Below are positions 48,028 to 56,853 of a DNA stretch of 64,000 nt, piece by piece. This DNA comes from Acinetobacter sp. YWS30-1 (GTDB lineage: Bacteria > Pseudomonadota > Gammaproteobacteria > Pseudomonadales > Moraxellaceae), in assembly GCF_033558715.1 (NCBI RefSeq), contig NZ_CP114606.1:1426001-1490000 (forward strand). Reading direction: 5' to 3'. Position 1 is the stretch's first letter. Every line of letters begins with the position of its first letter. A model generated the notes under the pieces. That model saw nothing but the letters and a program-made list of their open reading frames with translations. It was not told the origin of the DNA and searched no databases. The position numbers and the translations under genes are program-made.

Positions 48028-48912
48028 ATGACAGAACAAATGTCTGCAGGTTTAAAGTTTAGACAAGCGCTTGAAGTCGAAAAACCATTACAAATTATGG
48101 GCACAGTGAATGCCTATGCTGCCATGATGGCCAAACAGGTCGGTTATAAAGCCATTTATCTCTCTGGTGCCGGTGTTGCCAACTATTCTTACGGTCTACC
48201 TGATCTAGGCATGACCAGTCTGGATAATGTTCTGGAAGATGTGCGTCGCATTACTGAACGTGTAGATACACCCTTACTGGTCGATATCGATACAGGCTGG
48301 GGCGGTGCATTTAACATCGCACGTAGCATCAAGCAGATGATTGCTGCTGGCGCTGCAGCTGTGCATATCGAAGACCAGGTTGCGCAAAAGCGTTGTGGTC
48401 ATCGTCCGAATAAGGAAATTGTGACCCAACAGGAAATGGTTGACCGGATCAAGGCGGCAGTCGATGCTAAAACCGATTCAAACTTTGTGGTGATGGCACG
48501 TACCGATGCATTACAGAAAGAAGGTCTGCAGGCAGTGATTGACCGTGCTTGTGCCTGTGTCGAAGCAGGTGCAGATGCCATTTTTGCTGAGGCAATGACG
48601 GATATTACGATGTATCGCACCGTATGTGATGCAGTTGGTGTCCCAGTATTGGCCAATATTACCGAATTTGGTGATACCCCATATTACACCACTGAAGAAC
48701 TGGCTGAGCAGGGTATTCGCATGGTACTTTACCCGCTATCAGCCACCCGTGCGATGCAAAAAGCGGCACTGGAAGTGATGCGCTCAGTGCGTGAAAATGG
48801 TACACAGGTGCATGTTCTGGATAAAATGCAACCGCGTAAAGAATTATACGAATTTTTAGATTATCACAGCTTCGAAAACACATTAGATAAACTGTTCAAG
48901 CAGGAGAATTAA
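48028..48912 (+). CDS. prpB: 2-methylisocitrate lyase
   Basis: Last step of the methylcitrate cycle: splits 2-methylisocitrate into pyruvate and succinate. 294 residues from the ATG at 48028, which has AGGGAAG upstream; the open frame extends to 47953, but that part is leader. Catalytic Cys123 in the KRCGH motif matches E. coli PrpB numbering. Metal-binding DIDTGWGG and MARTDA are present. Four bases before prpC. Confidence 0.95.
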   Translation: MTEQMSAGLKFRQALEVEKPLQIMGTVNAYAAMMAKQVGYKAIYLSGAGVANYSYGLPDLGMTSLDNVLEDVRRITERVDTPLLVDIDTGWGGAFNIARSIKQMIAAGAAAVHIEDQVAQKRCGHRPNKEIVTQQEMVDRIKAAVDAKTDSNFVVMARTDALQKEGLQAVIDRACACVEAGADAIFAEAMTDITMYRTVCDAVGVPVLANITEFGDTPYYTTEELAEQGIRMVLYPLSATRAMQKAALEVMRSVRENGTQVHVLDKMQPRKELYEFLDYHSFENTLDKLFKQEN

Positions 48913-48916
48913 AACA

Positions 48917-50056
48917 ATGGCTGAAGGAAAAGTACTCACTGGCGCAGGATTGCGCGGACAAGTCGCAGGCAAAACTGCACTTTCAACAGTAGGCAAAAGT
49001 GGTGCAGGCCTGACCTATCGCGGCTATGACGTACAAGATCTGGCAGAAAACTGTCAGTTTGAAGAAGTCGCTTACCTGATTTTCTTTGGTGAATTACCAA
49101 CTTCAGAACAGTTGGCAGCCTATAAAGCAAAACTGAAATCTTTGCGTGTACTGCCACAAGCATTGAAAGAAGTACTTGAGCGCATTCCAGCGGACTCACA
49201 TCCAATGGATGTGATGCGTACTGGCGTATCGATGCTGGGCAACCTTGAAACTGAACAGTCTTTTGATCAGCAACAGGATGTTGCAGACCGTATTCTGGCG
49301 ACGCTACCAGCAATTATCTGCTATTGGTATCGCTATAGCCATGACGGCGTACGCATTGATGAAAATACCGATGATGATTCAATCGGTGCTCAGTTCCTTC
49401 ATTTGCTACATGGCAAGAAGCCAAATCAGCTGCATGAACAGGTGATGAATGTATCCCTGATTCTGTACGCAGAGCATGAATTTAATGCTTCAACCTTCAC
49501 AGCGCGTGTTTGTGCATCCACTTTGTCTGACTTGCATTCATGTATTACCGGTGCAATTGGTTCACTACGTGGCCCATTACACGGTGGTGCCAATGAAGCG
49601 GCAATGGATATGATTGAAAACTGGAAATCTCCAGAAGAAGCTGAGCGCGAAATGCTGGGCATGCTGGAGCGTAAAGAAAAAATCATGGGCTTTGGTCATG
49701 CGATTTATAAGGACAATGATCCGCGTAATGGCATTATCAAGCAGTGGTCTGAGAAACTGGCAAAAGATGTAGGTGATACTGTACTGTATCCAGTTTCAGT
49801 GCGTTGTGAAGAAGTCATGTGGCGCGAGAAAAAACTGTTCTGTAATGCAGATTTTTTCCATGCTTCTGCTTATCACTTTATGGGTATTCCAACTAAACTG
49901 TTTACGCCAATCTTTGTGATGTCACGCGTCACAGGTTGGGCGGCGCATGTGATGGAACAACGTGCAGATAACCGTATTATCCGTCCGAGCGCGGATTATA
50001 CCGGTCCAGAATTGCGTAAAGTGGTTCCAATTGCTGAGCGCACTTCTGCTGCATAA
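48917..50056 (+). CDS. prpC: 2-methylcitrate synthase
   Basis: Condenses propionyl-CoA with oxaloacetate. 379 residues, the short citrate-synthase-like form. Active-site segments GPLHGGANEAAMDM, MGFGHAIYKDNDPR and the Asp-containing SADYTGP are present. Coupled to prpB. The transcript ends at the following hairpin, so acnD/prpD and prpF are not in this operon. Confidence 0.94.
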   Translation: MAEGKVLTGAGLRGQVAGKTALSTVGKSGAGLTYRGYDVQDLAENCQFEEVAYLIFFGELPTSEQLAAYKAKLKSLRVLPQALKEVLERIPADSHPMDVMRTGVSMLGNLETEQSFDQQQDVADRILATLPAIICYWYRYSHDGVRIDENTDDDSIGAQFLHLLHGKKPNQLHEQVMNVSLILYAEHEFNASTFTARVCASTLSDLHSCITGAIGSLRGPLHGGANEAAMDMIENWKSPEEAEREMLGMLERKEKIMGFGHAIYKDNDPRNGIIKQWSEKLAKDVGDTVLYPVSVRCEEVMWREKKLFCNADFFHASAYHFMGIPTKLFTPIFVMSRVTGWAAHVMEQRADNRIIRPSADYTGPELRKVVPIAERTSAA

Positions 50057-50078
50057 GCCAGAAATATTCTAAATATAA

Positions 50079-50111
50079 AAAATAAGGTCTCTATGAGGCC
50101 TTATTTTTTTG
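50079..50111. terminator. Terminator of prpBC
   Basis: AATAAGG / CCTTATT stem then seven T. A-rich left flank allows use by the convergent gene at 50134 too. Confidence 0.8.
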
Positions 50112-50133
50112 CTGATTGTTTATTGACGTTAGT

Positions 50134-50751
50134 TTAACGACTTAATAATGCTGGATCTTCAATATGATAACCGGTTTCGAATGGGAGGCCTAAGTATTTT
50201 ACCGTCACCAGTATTTTATTCTGTTTCGGTACTTTATAAGTCTGGTTTAATCTTAAATCTGCTTTATAGCTGACTGCTTGTTGAACAGGACTTTTATACT
50301 GGCCAGATTGCACTCGATATTGATAAGTCCATTTTGGAACTTTCTGTTTAGGGTCATGCCATGCAGGGGCGGTACCTTTGCTGGTCTTTAATAGCTTAAG
50401 CTGGATGGCTTGCTTTCTCAGTGGTACCAGCGGAATTAGTCGCTTTTTAATTTTGGCAATTTCCTGATCAAATTTGCGACTGTTCTGATCATAGTCAATC
50501 TGCTTGGTTTGCGGATTGATATACAGGGAATTTACCTGAATTAGCTGATTCGGAGTTTTGGATTTAAAATTATAATAATACAGTTGAGGTAGGCGTCCGC
50601 GACCATCGAGATAATGCCGCAACAGATAAAGTTTCTGGTCTTTGACTTCATAACCCAAAACTTCAATATTCTGTGGGCCACCGACAGTGGCGAAAGCGGA
50701 TACGGGAATGCCAAGGGCGAGCAAAAGGGCTGCAATTCTTATTTTCATCAC
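50134..50751 (-). CDS. Exported protein of unknown function
   Basis: 205 residues (an ATG one codon later is also possible). Signal peptide MMKIRIAALLLALGIPVSAFA. The mature part is basic and beta-rich (NIEVLGYEVKDQKLYLLRHYLDG, YYYNFKSKTPNQLIQV). Periplasmic. No family recognised. Confidence 0.75.
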   Translation of the reverse strand: MMKIRIAALLLALGIPVSAFATVGGPQNIEVLGYEVKDQKLYLLRHYLDGRGRLPQLYYYNFKSKTPNQLIQVNSLYINPQTKQIDYDQNSRKFDQEIAKIKKRLIPLVPLRKQAIQLKLLKTSKGTAPAWHDPKQKVPKWTYQYRVQSGQYKSPVQQAVSYKADLRLNQTYKVPKQNKILVTVKYLGLPFETGYHIEDPALLSR

Positions 50752-50855
50752 TGATCAGGCCTCATTAAAGAAACGTACTTTTATAGAAATAATTTAACTA
50801 TAAATACAGTAGAAATAATGAAGTTTGATCAGCACTCATATGAACAGTTTTGGCT

Positions 50856-51329
50856 TTAGGTGTTGAGTAGATTAATCATGTCATGTGCGATGACGGCTGC
50901 CAGTTTATTGAGACGTTCCTGTGGAGTGCCTTTAATATAATACTGGAACTGGTGAGTCTGAAGACCATCATAAACAGTAGCGAAGAAAGTACCTTCCGGT
51001 TTATCAGGTGTCGCACTACCGCCTGGTTTAAGCAGGCCAGTACAGGCAATAATCCAGTCAGCTTCCTGAAACATTTTTTTGCCTGCCTCAGCCAGAGCAA
51101 CCGTTACAGGCATGGATTCAGCTGAATGGGTACTAATCAGATTCGGAGAAATTCCCAAGACATTAATCTTCACAGACGGATCGTAGCACACTAGACCACC
51201 CAGCAAGATTTCAGCACCTTCATTTTTGCAAATTGAAAACTGACTGGTTAAATAGCCAGAACTTGCACTTTCAATAAAAGCAATCTTGATGTTTCTTTGT
51301 TCCAGCAGGCCACAACATGTTTTAATCAT
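50856..51329 (-). CDS. Stand-alone CinA C-terminal-domain protein, diverged
   Basis: 157 residues, the single-domain PncC-like form. Family features: an N-terminal AES-type active-site segment, here altered to IESASSGYLTSQF; ILLGGLVCYDPSVKINVLGIS; and a late GTFFATVYDG. In active nicotinamide-mononucleotide deamidases the first motif is usually AESCTGG, so activity is uncertain. Confidence 0.7.
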   Translation of the reverse strand: MIKTCCGLLEQRNIKIAFIESASSGYLTSQFSICKNEGAEILLGGLVCYDPSVKINVLGISPNLISTHSAESMPVTVALAEAGKKMFQEADWIIACTGLLKPGGSATPDKPEGTFFATVYDGLQTHQFQYYIKGTPQERLNKLAAVIAHDMINLLNT

Positions 51330-51583
51330 AATGTCTATTTTGTCTTAGAAGGTAATCTTTATTCCAATGTAGTCCCATTTTGCTTTTGTATCAACTGTGA
51401 GATTATTTCTTTATTATGATGAAAGGTAAAATATTTTTGTAATTTTAGTATTCCAAACGTAAGTTTGGCAGTTATTGAATTGATTGCTTAATGCTTGGAC
51501 AATATTTGAAATTAATGGTTTTAACTTGCTCTAATCAGTGGTAAAAATAAAAATAAAGTGCGTAAGGAAAGTAGGTTGTAAGA

Positions 51584-51814
51584 ATGAAAACCACAGTAAA
51601 GTATTCCGTATTAAAAAGTCTAGATTATCAACTGGGTACTCCTTTATTTCAGGAAGAAATTGAGGCAGATGGTCAATATTTTGATCAGATCCCAAGCATC
51701 ATTCACTACCAGAATTTAAAGTTTAAAGTTAAAAGCAAAGAATTAAAGCGTTTATATCTAGCCGAAGAGCAAGAAGAAAGCCAAACCATTATTGTAAAAG
51801 TGGTCGCAATCTAA
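51584..51814 (+). CDS. Small protein of unknown function
   Basis: 76 residues, MKTTVKYSVLKSLDYQLG..., beta-strand-rich with a charged Lys/Glu middle. No signal or membrane segment. GGAAAGTAGG lies about 10 bases upstream and a good terminator follows, so a genuine monocistronic gene is likely. Confidence 0.65.
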   Translation: MKTTVKYSVLKSLDYQLGTPLFQEEIEADGQYFDQIPSIIHYQNLKFKVKSKELKRLYLAEEQEESQTIIVKVVAI

Positions 51815-51829
51815 AAATAACTTATTAAA

Positions 51830-51864
51830 AATAAGCCTCTTAAAATAAGAGGCTTATTTATTGG
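51830..51864 (+). terminator. Terminator of the 51584 gene
   Basis: AATAAGCCTCTT pairs with AAGAGGCTTATT, then a T-rich tail. Confidence 0.85.
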
Positions 51865-52439
51865 ATAAAGGTCGTTAAAATAAAATTTTATTAGATTTTA
51901 TAAAAAAATCTAAAAATAATTTTAAAAATATAAAGTCAAGGTAAATTGGCAACTGAAAAGGCCTTATTTGTGATTCTATGTAATATATTCTGCTAGTTAA
52001 AAATGGTTTTTTTCGTTTTTATATTTAATGATCTAATTTTTAGAAAATTAGGTTAAACATGTATAAGAAATTATAATTTTAAATAATTAATAAAATTCAA
52101 TATCTTATAAATATAATAATATTTTATATAAGTAGCAAAATGTATTTCTAAATTTTATTTTAAATTTAAGTTTATATACAATTTTTTGATTAAGTTATGA
52201 CTTTAATTGAAAAATAAAATTTATAAAAGATAGAAAGCTTTCAATATGTGTTTATTCTATTATTAAAAGTAATTTATGTTTCTTATAAATCCAGACTTCA
52301 ATTACTTAACTTACCTTTTTTTACATTGAATTAATATGTAACAGGTAATAACTTGGCGAATTTTTAAAAATAGGTAGAGTAAATATTAAGTCGAAACCTA
52401 ATCATCGGCGATTTAAAGCAAATAGTAAGGAGTTACACC
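51865..52439. other. Extremely AT-rich gene-free stretch upstream of the Q/N-rich gene
   Basis: About 575 bases, nearly all A and T, with no plausible ORF on either strand. It ends in a strong ribosome site (AAGGAG, 52427-52432) before the Gln/Asn-rich gene. Likely bent or silencer-bound DNA with a distal promoter. No specific motif could be assigned. Confidence 0.6.
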
Positions 52440-52682
52440 ATGGCTAATAATCAACAGCAAAATCAGCAAGACCAACAGAACCAACAACAACAGCAACAGC
52501 AAGACCAACAACGTCAGCAAAACCAGAATCAAAATCAGCAACAGCCGAACCAGCAGCAACAACAGCCGCAGGGACAGCAAAACCAACAGCGTCAGCAGGG
52601 CCAACAGGACCAGCAACGCAATCAGCAACAACAGCAACAGCCACAACAAGATAACCAGCAGCAAAATTTGCGTAATCAATAA
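52440..52682 (+). CDS. Very Gln/Asn-rich low-complexity small protein
   Basis: 80 residues, about 50 of them Gln and about a dozen Asn; the rest are mainly Asp, Arg, Pro and Gly. Hydrophobic residues are almost absent, and there is no signal peptide. It should be intrinsically disordered and prion-like in composition. AAGGAG sits 7 bases before the ATG, and a perfect terminator follows, so it is a proper gene rather than a repeat tract. Function unknown. The frame is encoded by mixed CAA and CAG codons, not a simple microsatellite. Confidence 0.75.
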   Translation: MANNQQQNQQDQQNQQQQQQQDQQRQQNQNQNQQQPNQQQQQPQGQQNQQRQQGQQDQQRNQQQQQQPQQDNQQQNLRNQ

Positions 52683-52730
52683 GATTAGTCAAAGCTGCAG
52701 CGTTCATATCTAAGCTGTGTAATCTCTACA

Positions 52731-52761
52731 AAAAACCGCCTTCTTTAAGGCGGTTTTTTTA
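52731..52761. terminator. Bidirectional terminator after the Q/N-rich gene
   Basis: AAACCGCC / GGCGGTTT stem with A run before and seven T after; shared with the lipoprotein gene on the other strand. Confidence 0.9.
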
Positions 52762-52775
52762 TTGTTCAGAATAAA

Positions 52776-53117
52776 TCAGCATTGAATATTGGCTTTTACT
52801 TTATAAAAGTCGAGCGCATTTTTCAGATCTTTCAGTAATTCCTGCTCCTCATATTCTTGTGGCATTAGTTTTATTAGGGCCGGCATATAATGAGTTTTAT
52901 ATTCTTTAGGATAATCCTCACATAAAATATGTGTTCTTTCCTCAAGGCTAATAGTAGAAGAATCTAATTTATCTAAATAAGCACTCAATCGGGCATCTGA
53001 TTGTTCAAACTGAGCTTTCACTGCTGGATCAGGTTCAGCTGATACATCTGCCTGTTGTTTCTGGCAGCCTGTGATCGCCAATGCCAATAGGGTAATTATG
53101 AATAGTGATATTTTCAT
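52776..53117 (-). CDS. Small lipoprotein of unknown function
   Basis: 113 residues. Signal peptide with lipobox ALAITGC (lipidated Cys18). The mature part is acidic and helical, with two further Cys (ILCEDYPKEY and the C-terminal NIQC). Probably anchored in an envelope membrane. No family recognised. Confidence 0.75.
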   Translation of the reverse strand: MKISLFIITLLALAITGCQKQQADVSAEPDPAVKAQFEQSDARLSAYLDKLDSSTISLEERTHILCEDYPKEYKTHYMPALIKLMPQEYEEQELLKDLKNALDFYKVKANIQC

Positions 53118-53677
53118 GGCAACAATATATTGTTATCAGTCGTTGGAAAAATTATAAAGAGAAATGAGTGAAAGAGCACCTGCCTTTAAACTCATTGACA
53201 GCTGAGAAAATAGAAAATTAAAAGGACTTTGATAAAATAAATAAAATATCTACCAATATGTATAAGTTGCATCTCTGCTTTTATGACTCACTTGATTGAA
53301 TGAAAACTGAATGAATCAAAGTTTTTTGTATTTAATTGCATCTAAGTTGATGAAAAATAGCCAATAAAATATAAAACATAACCTATATTCAACATTTGGT
53401 AAAATAGCCTCTATATTTCATATACATATTAGATGCATGACAAGTGGTACTTTATCACCACTATAACAACTCAGATAAAATAATTTAAAATCAGCAAGTT
53501 AAAAAGCCTTGTTTAATCTAGACAGTTAAACAGGGCCCATTTTTTAGATCATAAATATGTCTAAATCAGATGATTCTCCGATATTTATCCTTCACATAAG
53601 TTTTCATATACAACATAAAACCTGAAAATACGTTCAAGTGTGAAACATGAATAGATGTTATTTATATATCTCTTTTC
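53118..53677. other. Gene-poor AT-rich stretch with two hairpins
   Basis: No convincing ORF. It contains AGTGGT-ACTTTAT-[C]ACCACT (about 53443-53463) and, 40 bases later, a terminator-like hairpin, together resembling the 3' part of a small RNA. Confidence 0.5.
53505..53546 (+). terminator. Orphan terminator-like hairpin
   Basis: GCCTTGTTTAA pairs (one mismatch or G-U) with TTAAACAGGGC and is followed by CCATTTTTTAG. No ORF precedes it, suggesting a non-coding transcript. Confidence 0.5.
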
Positions 53678-53845
53678 ATGAAAAGACAGGGTAGAGCTAT
53701 GATGAGATGTATCTGTGCATTTGGTATGGGTGTCATGGTGGGATGTTGCTTTAAATCTTGCAAAGAAAAAATGTGCCGGATGATGAGCAAGGATCAGGGT
53801 ACCAAAGACCAAGCGCCAAAACATGAAGAGAGTGTACAAATTTAG
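53678..53845 (+). CDS. Small Cys/Met-rich peptide with N-terminal hydrophobic stretch
   Basis: 55 codons from the ATG at 53678, or 48 from 53699 (MMRCICAFGMGVMVGCC), the latter with GGGTAGAG just upstream. A short hydrophobic, Cys- and Met-rich N-terminal part is followed by a basic stretch (KSCKEKMCRMMSK) and a polar tail. Five Cys in about 25 residues could bind metal. Shape resembles the peptide at 58483. Confidence 0.45.
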   Translation: MKRQGRAMMRCICAFGMGVMVGCCFKSCKEKMCRMMSKDQGTKDQAPKHEESVQI

Positions 53846-53988
53846 AGGCTATAGCTTGCCTGTGCGATCGCAGTACAGGTGAGTGATTCAATCGTTTCAA
53901 GGTAAATAAATCGTGGAGCTGTAAGCCATTATCTTTAAAGCAACTAAGCTCGATCCATGATCGAGCTGTTCACAGTCAGGAGAAACAC

Positions 53989-54102
53989 ATGTTCCAATTT
54001 ATATGTTGTTTATTTGGTCTTCATGGTGCGACTGAAATTGATTACACAGTCGATGATTTCGAAGTCAAAAAGTGTCGTGATTGCTTGAAAGATTTAAATT
54101 AA
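53989..54102 (+). CDS. 37-residue peptide with Cys-His-CxxC pattern (paralogue 1)
   Basis: MFQFICCLFGLHGATEIDYT...VKKCRDCLKDLN. AGGAG lies 8 bases before the ATG and a terminator follows. It shares CLF, LHGATEI and CRDCLK with the 32-residue peptide at 61075. Cys7, His12, Cys29 and Cys32 are conserved between the two and could form one zinc site. The layout recalls tiny phage or zinc-ribbon proteins (DUF1660-like: C-x-x-x-G-H...CxxC), but the HGATEI core is different. Confidence 0.65.
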   Translation: MFQFICCLFGLHGATEIDYTVDDFEVKKCRDCLKDLN

Positions 54103-54135
54103 CTCTCTAGACCTTCGCGGTATAGATGGATGTTG

Positions 54136-54176
54136 AACCCCCGTTTGATATAGCTCGACGGGGTTTTCATTTTTTA
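54136..54176 (+). terminator. Terminator of the 53989 peptide gene
   Basis: AACCCCCGT pairs with ACGGGGTT, followed by TTCATTTTTT. Confidence 0.8.
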
Positions 54177-54338
54177 TTATTGATATTTGAAAATAGAACC
54201 AACATATCAGCGCTATATTTTTATAAATTATTGACAGTTAATTAATAAAGATTATTAAAAATAAGAATTTACTTATTTTTAGCTTATTATTTGATCCTAC
54301 TAATATCCATCTCAACTAAATTCATGCTTTAAGTGTTA

Positions 54339-54388
54339 TTGCAATATGCGATATTTAGGTTATACTCTGAATATAGCAAAATGCGATA
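54339..54388 (+). promoter_or_regulatory. higBA promoter with flanking direct repeats
   Basis: TTGCAA (54339-54344), 16-bp spacer, TATACT (54361-54366). The octamer ATGCGATA occurs at 54346-54353 and again at 54381-54388, on either side of the -10, a likely antitoxin-binding arrangement. Confidence 0.6.
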
Positions 54389-54395
54389 AATAATT

Positions 54396-54686
54396 ATGCA
54401 TGTGATCACTCACGCTCGGATTCTGGAAGCAATGCAAAAGTGGCCACACGCTGAAACTGCATTGGATGGTTGGTATCGAATTATCAAGGCCAATGATCCT
54501 AAGGACTTTGCCGACATGAAACGATTATTTCCCGCAGTCGATAAAGTCGGGAAATTTCATGTCTTTGATATTGGTGGCAACAAGATCAGGTTGATCGCAG
54601 TTGTGATGTATCAGGCAAAACGTGTCTATATTCGCCATGTCTTATCCCATCAGGAATATGACAAAGGTCATTGGAAGGAGGCTTAA
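54396..54686 (+). CDS. higB: HigB-family type II toxin (mRNA interferase)
   Basis: 96 residues, basic, RelE/HigB fold: ITHARILEAMQKWPHAETALDGWYRIIKANDPKDF then GKFHVFDIGGNKIRLIAVV and the C-terminal VYIRHVLSHQEYDKGHW, typical of HigB toxins that cleave ribosome-bound mRNA. Toxin-first order with the antitoxin one base later is the usual hig layout. The ATG has no obvious ribosome site, which may keep toxin levels low. Confidence 0.88.
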   Translation: MHVITHARILEAMQKWPHAETALDGWYRIIKANDPKDFADMKRLFPAVDKVGKFHVFDIGGNKIRLIAVVMYQAKRVYIRHVLSHQEYDKGHWKEA

Positions 54687-54687
54687 T

Positions 54688-55089
54688 ATGAATGCAATGA
54701 TTAAACAGGCCGTTGATCACTGGCGTTATGTTGCACCTTTGCTCAGCAAGCCAGAAACTGAAGAAGACTTTAATACCCTTACTGAAGCTTTAGATGAACT
54801 TCTGGATATTGTAGGTGATGATGAGTCGCATCCCTTAATGGGACTGATTCTTCAACTGGGTGATTTAGTCTCAGCTTATGAACATGAACATTTGCCGATG
54901 CCAGAAGGCGATGGTCGTACTGCACTCGCTTTCCTGATGGAACAGCATGGCCTCAGCCAATCAGACCTATCTGATATAGCTACCCAGTCGGTCATTTCTG
55001 AAATTCTGAATGGTAAACGTCAGCTCAATATCCGCCATATTAAAGCTTTGTCTGAACGTTTTAACGTTTCTGCAGATACTTTCTTTTAA
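54688..55089 (+). CDS. higA: HigA-family antitoxin (XRE HTH)
   Basis: 133 residues from the ATG at 54688, which has AAGGAGG 8 bases upstream; the open frame extends back into higB but that start is unlikely. An acidic N-terminal half is followed by a C-terminal helix-turn-helix (about 80-130: TALAFLMEQHGLSQSDLSDIATQSVISEILNGKRQLNI). It neutralises HigB and should repress the operon. Confidence 0.9.
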   Translation: MNAMIKQAVDHWRYVAPLLSKPETEEDFNTLTEALDELLDIVGDDESHPLMGLILQLGDLVSAYEHEHLPMPEGDGRTALAFLMEQHGLSQSDLSDIATQSVISEILNGKRQLNIRHIKALSERFNVSADTFF

Positions 55090-55304
55090 GTAATAAGAAA
55101 CCAAATTTTAAATTGATCTATGAGCTGTGCTTTCTGGAAGCAGGTTGCACAGCCAGACAGATTTTGATTAGAACAAGAAGTCTATATAAGCTCTGATTAG
55201 AAGAATATATGTTTATTAAAATGTATGGAAAACATAAATATTATTGATGTTTAACCTTATATGTCCTAATAATTTTCTAAGCATCTAGAGGAAAGGGAAT
55301 ATAT

Positions 55305-55457
55305 ATGACAACTCATGCAGAACACCAAACAGAGCAAGAAGATAATCCGCAAAAAGAATCTAATGATGATAAAGGCAATCAAGCAACCTATAAGGGTGTA
55401 AAGCCTGAGAAAAAGCCTAATGCCGAGCCTGAGCATCCGCTGAGGGAGCAAAAGTAA
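55305..55457 (+). CDS. Small hydrophilic disordered protein
   Basis: 50 residues, MTTHAEHQTEQEDNPQKES..., ending HPLREQK. Rich in Glu, Lys, Pro, Asn and Gln and almost free of hydrophobic residues, like small stress or hydrophilin-type proteins. GAAAGGGA precedes the ATG and a terminator follows. Function unknown. Confidence 0.6.
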   Translation: MTTHAEHQTEQEDNPQKESNDDKGNQATYKGVKPEKKPNAEPEHPLREQK

Positions 55458-55471
55458 GATATTGATATCAG

Positions 55472-55500
55472 AAAGCCCTAATTGAATTTAGGGCTTTTTA
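55472..55500. terminator. Bidirectional terminator between the small gene and umuC
   Basis: AAAGCCCTAA / TTTAGGGCTTTTT stem-loop in the convergent gap. Confidence 0.8.
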
Positions 55501-55554
55501 GATTTTGATTTAAGTTTCGGAAAATTTCTGCTTTACCTTACTGGGAAGATGAAA

Positions 55555-56853
55555 TTAACGATCAATCTTTAACAGTCCATCCCAACTAAAATAATTCTGG
55601 CTTAGATACTGTTGAGACATGGCCCAGCTCCGGTCAGGAATTTTAGCTGCTCCAATTGCCAGCTTTTGATCCCCAAATCTTTCTTTTACTTTTTCTAGCG
55701 CTTGTTGAAGCTTCTCATTTTTCTCGATTTGAGCATGGTCCGAGAGCAAGTCATAGACATAGGCCGATTTAGGTTCAAGCGCCGTTAGAATAACCCCACA
55801 TTTTTTAAACTCAACACCTTCTGAAAACAGTTCATGCATCTGTTGCATTAATGCCCGGTTCATGACAACAGCAGAATCAGTAGGTTCAGGAAAAGCGATA
55901 TCGATAGATTTATGATAAAAGGATCTGTTCTTGTCAAAAGGATTGGATTGAGCGAAAGCAATGATGCAACCACATAAGGATTGATCTTCTCTCAAGCGTT
56001 TGACGGCATTTTGCAGGTAATCACTCATAGCCTCCGTTAAAGCTTCAAGATCTGTTACTCGGCAACCAAATGAGCGTGAAGAAATAATCTGCTTCTTGGG
56101 CTGGCACGCCTGTTCCAGTTCAATACAGGAAATTCCCTGTAATTCCATCACAGTTCTTTGCATAAGAACTGAAAATAATTTTCCGATTCGATGGTAATCG
56201 GCCTGAGCTAAATCAAGAACAGTATGTATACCTAAGTTCTTCAACTTTTTACTCTGCTGGCGCCCAACCCCCCAGACTTCAGCAACATCAATCAAGCTCC
56301 AGAAGTAATCTCTATGTTGTGGATGCATAGAAGAAAGATCGCAAACCCCATTAAAGCGTTTGGCTTTCTTGGCCATATAGTTGGCTAATTTGGCCTCGGT
56401 TTTGGAACGACCAATACCGACACAGACGGGTAGGCCAATCCATTGCAAAATACGCCGTCGCATATCCTGACCATATTCTGTTAAATCATGATCTTTTGCA
56501 TAAGCTGTAATTTTCAGAAAGCATTCATCTATGGAATAAACTTCCTGTTCATCAGGGGCTACATATTCAGACAGAATAGAATGAAAACGTTTGGACATTT
56601 CTGCATATAGGGCATAGTTGCTGGATAGTACTTGAACTTGATGCTGTTCGACAATATTGCGTATCTGGAAGAATGGAACAGCCATTTTAATGCCGAGATC
56701 TTTTGCTTCCTGCGAACGTGAAACTACACAGCCATCGTTATTTGACAGCACGATCACAGGTACCTGATTCAGTTTCGGATTGAATAGGCGCTCACAACTG
56801 ACATAGCAGTTATTGACATCAATCAGCGCATAGATTTCCTGCTGATATTTCAT
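55555..56853 (-). CDS. umuC: Translesion DNA polymerase V catalytic subunit UmuC
   Basis: Y-family polymerase. 432 residues (E. coli 422). Catalytic acidic residues appear in [18 protein letters not shown] and [10 protein letters not shown]; the C-terminal little-finger and UmuC-specific domain are complete. Overlaps the umuD stop by 4 bp (ATGA), so translation is coupled. Part of a DNA-damage block with umuD and the SRAP gene. Confidence 0.95.
   Translation of the reverse strand: MKYQQEIYALIDVNNCYVSCERLFNPKLNQVPVIVLSNNDGCVVSRSQEAKDLGIKMAVPFFQIRNIVEQHQVQVLSSNYALYAEMSKRFHSILSEYVAPDEQEVYSIDECFLKITAYAKDHDLTEYGQDMRRRILQWIGLPVCVGIGRSKTEAKLANYMAKKAKRFNGVCDLSSMHPQHRDYFWSLIDVAEVWGVGRQQSKKLKNLGIHTVLDLAQADYHRIGKLFSVLMQRTVMELQGISCIELEQACQPKKQIISSRSFGCRVTDLEALTEAMSDYLQNAVKRLREDQSLCGCIIAFAQSNPFDKNRSFYHKSIDIAFPEPTDSAVVMNRALMQQMHELFSEGVEFKKCGVILTALEPKSAYVYDLLSDHAQIEKNEKLQQALEKVKERFGDQKLAIGAAKIPDRSWAMSQQYLSQNYFSWDGLLKIDR

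Noticed and set aside
52413..52707. Leu-rich and Ala/Val-rich open frames on the minus strand opposite the Q/N-rich gene
   Set aside because: They arise because CAA/CAG reads as Leu or Ala/Val codons in reverse; no ribosome site, and the plus-strand gene has a strong ribosome site and terminator.
53585..53839. 84-codon minus-strand open frame
   Set aside because: Lies opposite a better plus-strand small gene, has no ribosome site and an improbable His/Phe-rich composition.
55266..55451. 61-codon minus-strand hydrophobic frame
   Set aside because: Antisense shadow of the hydrophilic small gene at 55305; the plus-strand frame has the ribosome site and terminator.
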